A model generated the notes under the pieces. That model did no database searches. It was not told the origin of the DNA and saw only the letters and a list, made by a program, of their open reading frames with translations. The translations under genes and the position numbers were made by a program. From the NCBI GenBank assembly GCA_023390705.1, contig JAEWCI010000253.1, forward strand, positions 1-8,891: a stretch of DNA of 8,891 nucleotides. Reading direction: 5' to 3'. Of this stretch, positions 6,096-8,891 are shown in pieces (the stretch's first letter is position 1; each line of letters begins with the position of its first letter). Source of the stretch: Pseudomonadota bacterium (GTDB lineage: Bacteria > Pseudomonadota > Alphaproteobacteria > Acetobacterales > Acetobacteraceae).

Positions 6096-6391
6096 GCCGC
6101 GCGGCCCTTCTTCTGTTGCTGCTGCTCGGCGGCTGTTCCTGGTTCCGTTCGGACGCACCGCCGATTTCGCCGGAACTGGATACGCCAGGGCATCGCGCCT
6201 GCCGCGAGGAGGCCCGCCGCTCCCCTGCATTGCAGGCCCTGGCCCGGCAGGAGAACCCCATGTACTACGGCCTGGAAGCCCGGCTGAACGAGGAACGCCG
6301 GGTGGCTGAGCAGCGCGCCTATCGCGACTGCCTGCGCCGGCAGGGCCTGGCCGCCCCGGGGGGCGTGGAGCCGGAGCGCTTCCGGCGCTGA
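6092..6391 (+). CDS. Small putative lipoprotein of unknown function
   Basis: A 99-residue protein with a lipoprotein signal: M-S-R, a run of seven leucines, then a lipobox LGGC with the lipidated cysteine at residue 15. The mature part is hydrophilic, Arg- and Glu-rich and probably helical, with two more cysteines (in HRACREEA and YRDCLRRQG) that could form a disulphide in the periplasm. The residues after the cysteine are Ser-Trp rather than Asp, so outer-membrane sorting is likely by the usual +2 rule. It starts within the nudC stop codon and is therefore translationally coupled to it, although NudC is cytoplasmic and a shared function is not obvious. I do not recognise a named family. Small lipoproteins of this pattern are common in the Acetobacteraceae and are usually left as hypothetical. 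Confidence 0.8.
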   Translation: MSRAALLLLLLLGGCSWFRSDAPPISPELDTPGHRACREEARRSPALQALARQENPMYYGLEARLNEERRVAEQRAYRDCLRRQGLAAPGGVEPERFRR

Positions 6392-6403
6392 GGCGGCGGC
6401 TGT

Positions 6404-6427
6404 CGGGCCTGGCCCGAGGGCCGGCCC
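6404..6427. terminator. Paired GC hairpins between convergent genes
   Basis: In the 39-base gap between the lipoprotein stop and the pheA stop lie CGGGC/GCCCG (6404-6408 and 6412-6416, loop CTG) and the perfect palindrome GGGCCGGCCC (6418-6427). The location between converging transcripts suits a bidirectional stop. No T-run follows on either strand, so it is not a classical intrinsic terminator. Confidence 0.35.
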
Positions 6428-6430
6428 TGG

Positions 6431-7276
6431 CTATCCCCGGTGCAGCTTGCGGTAGGGGTGGCCGGGATAGGTGCCGAGCACTCGTACCTCGCGCGAGAAG
6501 AATTTCAGCTCGTCCAGCGCGCGTTCCAGGTCGGGGTCCTCGCGGTGGCCGTCCACATCCGCCAGGAATTGGGTGGCGGTGAACTCGCCATCCACCATGT
6601 AGCTTTCCAGCTTGGTCATGTTGACGCGGTTGGTGGCGAAGCCGCCCAGCGCCTTGTAGAGCGCCGCCGGGATGTTCCTCACGCGGAAGACGAAGGTGGT
6701 GACGCAGTCCGCCGTGTCCGCCGGCGGGGTGCGCGGCGCGCCGGCGCAGACATAGAAGCGCGTGGTGTTGTGCGCTGCGTCCTCGACATTGCGCTGGAGA
6801 ATCTCCAGCCCGTAGATCTCGGCCGCCAGCTCGCTGGCGATGGCGGCATCCTCCACCCCGCCGCGCTCGGCGATCATATGGGCGGCGCCGGCGGTGTCGG
6901 CCTCGATCACCGGCTCCAGCTTCAGCCGCCTGAGGATGTTGCGCACCTGCCCCAGCGCCATCGGGTGGCTGTGCGCCCGCTTCAGCGTGGCGAAACTCGC
7001 GCCCTTCGGCGCCAGCAGGCAGTGTTCCACCGGCTCGAAATGCTCGCCCACCACGAAGAGGCCGGAATCCGGCAGCAGGCGGTGGATGTCCGGCACCCGC
7101 CCGGCCAGGCTGTTCTCGCAGGGCAGCATGGCAAGCTGCGCCTCGCCCGAGGTCACCGCGTCTATCGCCGCCTCGAAGCTCGGGCAGGGTAGGGTGGTCC
7201 AATCGGGATACGCCTTGCGGCAGGCCAGGTCGGAATAGGCGCCGGGCAATCCCTGGAAGGCAATGGTCTGGGTCAT
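6431..7276 (-). CDS. pheA: Prephenate dehydratase with ACT domain
   Basis: A 281-residue stand-alone prephenate dehydratase: prephenate to phenylpyruvate with loss of water and CO2, the committed step to phenylalanine, in the cytoplasm. Residues 4-180 form the catalytic domain, with MLPCENSLAGRVPDIHRLL at 50-68 and the key Thr172-Arg173-Phe174 in NTTRFYV. An ACT regulatory domain follows at about 191-270. It includes NIPAALYKALGGF (the GAL-type motif) and NMTKLESYM (the ESRP-type motif in its alphaproteobacterial form), so feedback inhibition by phenylalanine is expected. There is no chorismate mutase domain, unlike E. coli PheA, so the mutase must be elsewhere. The ATG at 7276 has AGGA 9 bases upstream. 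It lies 15 bases after the kdsB stop and is surely in the same transcript. The hairpin element at the end of kdsB lies directly before it and could affect its expression. Confidence 0.96.
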   Translation of the reverse strand: MTQTIAFQGLPGAYSDLACRKAYPDWTTLPCPSFEAAIDAVTSGEAQLAMLPCENSLAGRVPDIHRLLPDSGLFVVGEHFEPVEHCLLAPKGASFATLKRAHSHPMALGQVRNILRRLKLEPVIEADTAGAAHMIAERGGVEDAAIASELAAEIYGLEILQRNVEDAAHNTTRFYVCAGAPRTPPADTADCVTTFVFRVRNIPAALYKALGGFATNRVNMTKLESYMVDGEFTATQFLADVDGHREDPDLERALDELKFFSREVRVLGTYPGHPYRKLHRG

Positions 7277-7291
7277 CGGGCGAGTTCCTGC

Positions 7292-8107
7292 CTAGAGCGG
7301 TTTCGGTTCGCGTGCGCTCACGTCAACCACTCTGGCTTGTTGTTCTGCCGCATTTTCCGAGTCGCCGGGTGATTCCACCCGACTTGAAAATGCTCTGGCG
7401 CGTTCAAGGTCGTGCGGCGTGTCCACGCCGAAGGGGCCGTGTTCGATGCGCGCCACGCCGATGCGCATGCCGGCTTCCAGGGCGCGCAATTGCTCCAGCT
7501 TCTCCCGCAGTTCCAGCGGGCTGGGCGGCAATGCGACGAAGCGGGCCAGCGCGGCGCGGCGGAAGGCGTAGATGCCGATATGGTGCCAGTGCGGCCCCTC
7601 GCCCCAGGGAATCGGGGCACGGGAGAAATAGAGCGCCGGCGCGGTGCGGGCGCCCGGGGGAAAGGCGCAGGCGCATTTGACGAAGCTTTCGGTCGCCAGT
7701 TCCGCTGCATCGGCGATGGGGCAGACCAGGGTGGCGATGTCCACCGCCGGGTCGGCCAGCGGTTCCAGCACGGCGCGCAGGCTGGCGGGGTCCAGCGTCG
7801 GGACGTCGCCCTGCAGGTTCACCACCACGTCGTGCCGGCCTTCGGGGTCCAACTGCTGAAGCGCCAGGTTCACCCGGTCCGTGCCGCTCGGCACATCGGC
7901 ATCGGCCAGCACGGCGGTGCCGCCCGCGGCACGCACCGCGGCGAGGATCTCCTTCTCCCCAGCGGCCACCGCCACCGGGCCCACCCCGGCTTCCCGCGCG
8001 CGGTCCAGCACATGCAGGATCATCGGCCGGCCATGGATATCGGCCAGCGGCTTGCCCGGCAGGCGGGTGCTTCCCATGCGGGCGGGGATCAGGACGATGG
8101 GGTTCAA
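7292..8107 (-). CDS. kdsB: 3-deoxy-manno-octulosonate cytidylyltransferase (CMP-Kdo synthetase)
   Basis: Activates Kdo with CTP to give CMP-Kdo for the inner core of lipopolysaccharide, in the cytoplasm. Motifs: IPARMGSTRLPGKPL (7-21, CTP binding), SGTDR (74-78), NLQGD (97-101), ALYFSRAPIPW (158-168), HIGIYAFR (176-183) and VDTPHDLERA (228-237). The start is TTG at 8107: it gives the family N-terminus MNPIVLIPAR, while the next ATG (codon 11) would cut into the nucleotide-binding loop. GGAA lies 8 bases upstream. At 271 residues it is longer than the roughly 245-250 of typical KdsB. Residues 238-271 are encoded by the palindromic element at 7294-7396, which also supplies most of the TAG stop. 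The tail is hydrophilic (Ser, Glu, Gln, Arg) and unlikely to be catalytic. It is first in an operon with pheA and diverges from the cytochrome c gene. Confidence 0.96.
   Translation of the reverse strand: MNPIVLIPARMGSTRLPGKPLADIHGRPMILHVLDRAREAGVGPVAVAAGEKEILAAVRAAGGTAVLADADVPSGTDRVNLALQQLDPEGRHDVVVNLQGDVPTLDPASLRAVLEPLADPAVDIATLVCPIADAAELATESFVKCACAFPPGARTAPALYFSRAPIPWGEGPHWHHIGIYAFRRAALARFVALPPSPLELREKLEQLRALEAGMRIGVARIEHGPFGVDTPHDLERARAFSSRVESPGDSENAAEQQARVVDVSAREPKPL
7294..7396. repeat. 103-base palindromic repeat element forming the 3' end of kdsB
   Basis: The ends are imperfect inverted repeats: AGAGCGGTTTC (7294-7304) against GAAAATGCTCT (7386-7396), 9 of 11 pairs. Inside are two hairpins. 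The first is GGTTCGCGTG/CACGTCAACC (7305-7314 and 7319-7328, loop CGCT, 8 of 10 pairs). The second is long: CATTTTC (7351-7357) pairs with GAAAATG (7386-7392), closing on CGGGTG/CACCCG (7366-7371 and 7376-7381, loop ATTC). AGAGC-TTTTC ends and paired hairpins of about 100 bases recall the dispersed intergenic palindromic repeats of Alphaproteobacteria (the Rhizobiales RPE/RIME type). The element is AT-richer than its surroundings. It overlaps the last 34 codons of kdsB and reaches to 17 bases before the pheA start. Confidence 0.72.
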
Positions 8108-8168
8108 GGCGGGGTTCCGCAGCCGTCAGAGGGCGGGTTGATGGAAGCCGGGGCCGGCACTATGGTCC

Positions 8169-8190
8169 GCCGGCTTCTAATAGAGCCGGC
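8169..8190. promoter_or_regulatory. Inverted repeat in the kdsB / cytochrome c divergent region
   Basis: GCCGGCT (8169-8175) and AGCCGGC (8184-8190) are perfect 7-base arms around the AT-rich centre TCTAATAG. The inner bases TCTA/TAGA also pair if one T is bulged. It lies in the 137-base gap between the divergent kdsB and cytochrome c starts. TATTAG on the minus strand (8182-8177) is a possible -10 for kdsB, but no good -35 accompanies it. It could be an operator or just a hairpin. Confidence 0.4.
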
Positions 8191-8244
8191 AGCGCGGCGC
8201 AAACAGCGCAGCCGCGGCGTATTGCGCAGGGGATCGGGTCCGGC

Positions 8245-8784
8245 ATGGACAGCATGGAGGTCAACAAGGCGTTCGCCGCAGTCCTGACGGCCGGCATCGC
8301 CTTTATGCTCAGCGGCGTCATCGGCGGCGTCATCATCCACCCGGAGCGGCCGCACGAAAGTGCCATCCAGATCGGCGAGGTTGCCGCCAGCCAGGCCACC
8401 CAGGCGCCGGCCGCGGCCCCTGCCGCGCTGGAGCCGATCACGCCGCTGCTGGCCAATGCCAATGTGCAGAATGGCGAGGCCCTGGCCAAGCGGCTCTGCG
8501 CTTCCTGCCATACCTTCAATGAAGGCGGGCGGAGCGGCGTCGGCCCGAACCTGCACGGCGTGATCGGCGCGCCGCATGGGCATGTGGCAGGCTTCAACTA
8601 CTCGGCCTCGCTCAAGGGCAAGCCCGGCCCCTGGACCTATGAGGACATGAACGCCTGGCTGGCCAAGCCCAGCACCTATGCCCCGGGCACCCGCATGGCC
8701 TTCGCCGGCATCAGCAATGCCCAGCAGCGGGCCGATGTCATCGCCTATCTGCGCAGCATCAGCCCGAACGCCCCGGCCCCCTGA
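8245..8784 (+). CDS. Membrane-anchored class I cytochrome c (CycM/c552-like)
   Basis: A 179-residue c-type cytochrome, probably an electron carrier between the bc1 complex and terminal oxidases, held on the periplasmic side of the inner membrane. An uncleaved signal-anchor helix spans about 9-31, followed by an Ala/Pro/Gln-rich linker (about 45-70). The haem domain has the attachment motif CASCH (Cys85, Cys88, His89), the conserved GVGPNLHGV (98-106), and an axial methionine Met151 in PGTRMAF. One haem is bound. The ATG at 8245 is taken because MDSMEVNKAF is the usual beginning of this group; the ATG at 8254 (codon 4) is an alternative, and neither has a strong ribosome site. It diverges from kdsB, an arrangement seen widely in Rhodospirillales and Rhizobiales. 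Beyond the stop, 8785-8891 holds no gene that I can support. Confidence 0.94.
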   Translation: MDSMEVNKAFAAVLTAGIAFMLSGVIGGVIIHPERPHESAIQIGEVAASQATQAPAAAPAALEPITPLLANANVQNGEALAKRLCASCHTFNEGGRSGVGPNLHGVIGAPHGHVAGFNYSASLKGKPGPWTYEDMNAWLAKPSTYAPGTRMAFAGISNAQQRADVIAYLRSISPNAPAP

Positions 8785-8865
8785 TGCCGGGCGCCGTGGC
8801 ACGGGCGGCATGAAGCGGGCGCGGCATGGTTCACATCGGGCCTGAGATGGTCGCGGCGGCGGAAG

Positions 8866-8891
8866 CCCCCCCCCACGCGGCGGGGGGGGGG
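8866..8891. repeat. C9 / G10 inverted homopolymer pair at the window end
   Basis: Nine C (8866-8874), a 7-base spacer ACGCGGC, then ten G (8882-8891) running to the last base. The two runs could form a 9-pair all-GC hairpin. Nothing else in the window has homopolymers of this length. It may be a true hairpin after the cytochrome gene, or a sequencing or assembly artefact at a contig end. Confidence 0.8.

Noticed and set aside
5253..7202. 649-codon minus-strand open frame spanning nudC, the lipoprotein and pheA
   Set aside because: It runs antisense to nudC and out of frame through pheA, both of which have complete family motifs. The translation is Gly/Arg/Ala-rich with no domain.
7294..7396. 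Intrinsic terminator for kdsB
   Set aside because: The stems are strong, but no T-run follows on the minus strand, pheA begins 17 bases later in the same direction, and the terminal inverted repeats fit a dispersed element better.
8826..8891. Start of another gene after the cytochrome (ATG at 8826, open to the edge)
   Set aside because: Only 22 codons, mostly Ala, Gly and Pro through homopolymer runs, with no ribosome site and no recognisable sequence.

Overview
The window looks like chromosomal DNA of a high-GC alphaproteobacterium, most likely in the Acetobacteraceae or a near relative such as Roseomonas. The reasons are strong GC3 bias in every gene, Alphaproteobacteria-type KdsB and PheA sequences, a divergent cytochrome c - kdsB - pheA arrangement, and a short hairpin repeat element of a kind common in this class. 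It holds eleven supported genes, one cut by the left edge. No tRNA, rRNA, CRISPR array, IS element or phage gene was seen.

Layout. (1) 1-1971, minus strand: a GT4-type glycosyltransferase is followed 19 bases downstream by the start of a modular type I polyketide synthase, whose ketosynthase active-site cysteine is the last motif before the edge. Together they look like part of a lipid or surface-glycoconjugate or secondary-metabolite operon. (2) 1972-2220: an AT-rich divergent control region with a perfect 16-base palindrome. (3) 2221-4936, plus strand: a MenI/YdiI-like hotdog thioesterase, then a tight cluster of an isochorismatase-family cysteine hydrolase, an atypical asparaginase-fold enzyme overlapping it by 4 bases, and a YnfA membrane protein. 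(4) 4937-5102: a 59-base hairpin-forming unit repeated in tandem (two full copies, one partial). (5) 5160-6391, plus strand: NudC NAD(H) pyrophosphatase and an overlapping small lipoprotein. (6) 6431-8107, minus strand: kdsB then pheA as a two-gene operon, with a 103-base palindromic element forming the 3' end of kdsB. (7) 8245-8784, plus strand: a membrane-anchored c-type cytochrome divergent from kdsB. (8) A C9/G10 inverted homopolymer pair closes the window and may be an assembly artefact.

The most interesting biology is the cysteine hydrolase and asparaginase-like pair. Translational coupling suggests the two act together. The second enzyme keeps the catalytic Thr-Lys core of asparaginases but seems to have lost the residues that hold the substrate alpha-amino group, which points to an amide other than asparagine. 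The second notable point is that a mobile hairpin repeat appears to have been captured as the coding end of kdsB.

Several starts are not ATG: GTG for ynfA, TTG for kdsB, and TTG or GTG for the glycosyltransferase. All functional calls come from reading motifs by eye; no database search was run.
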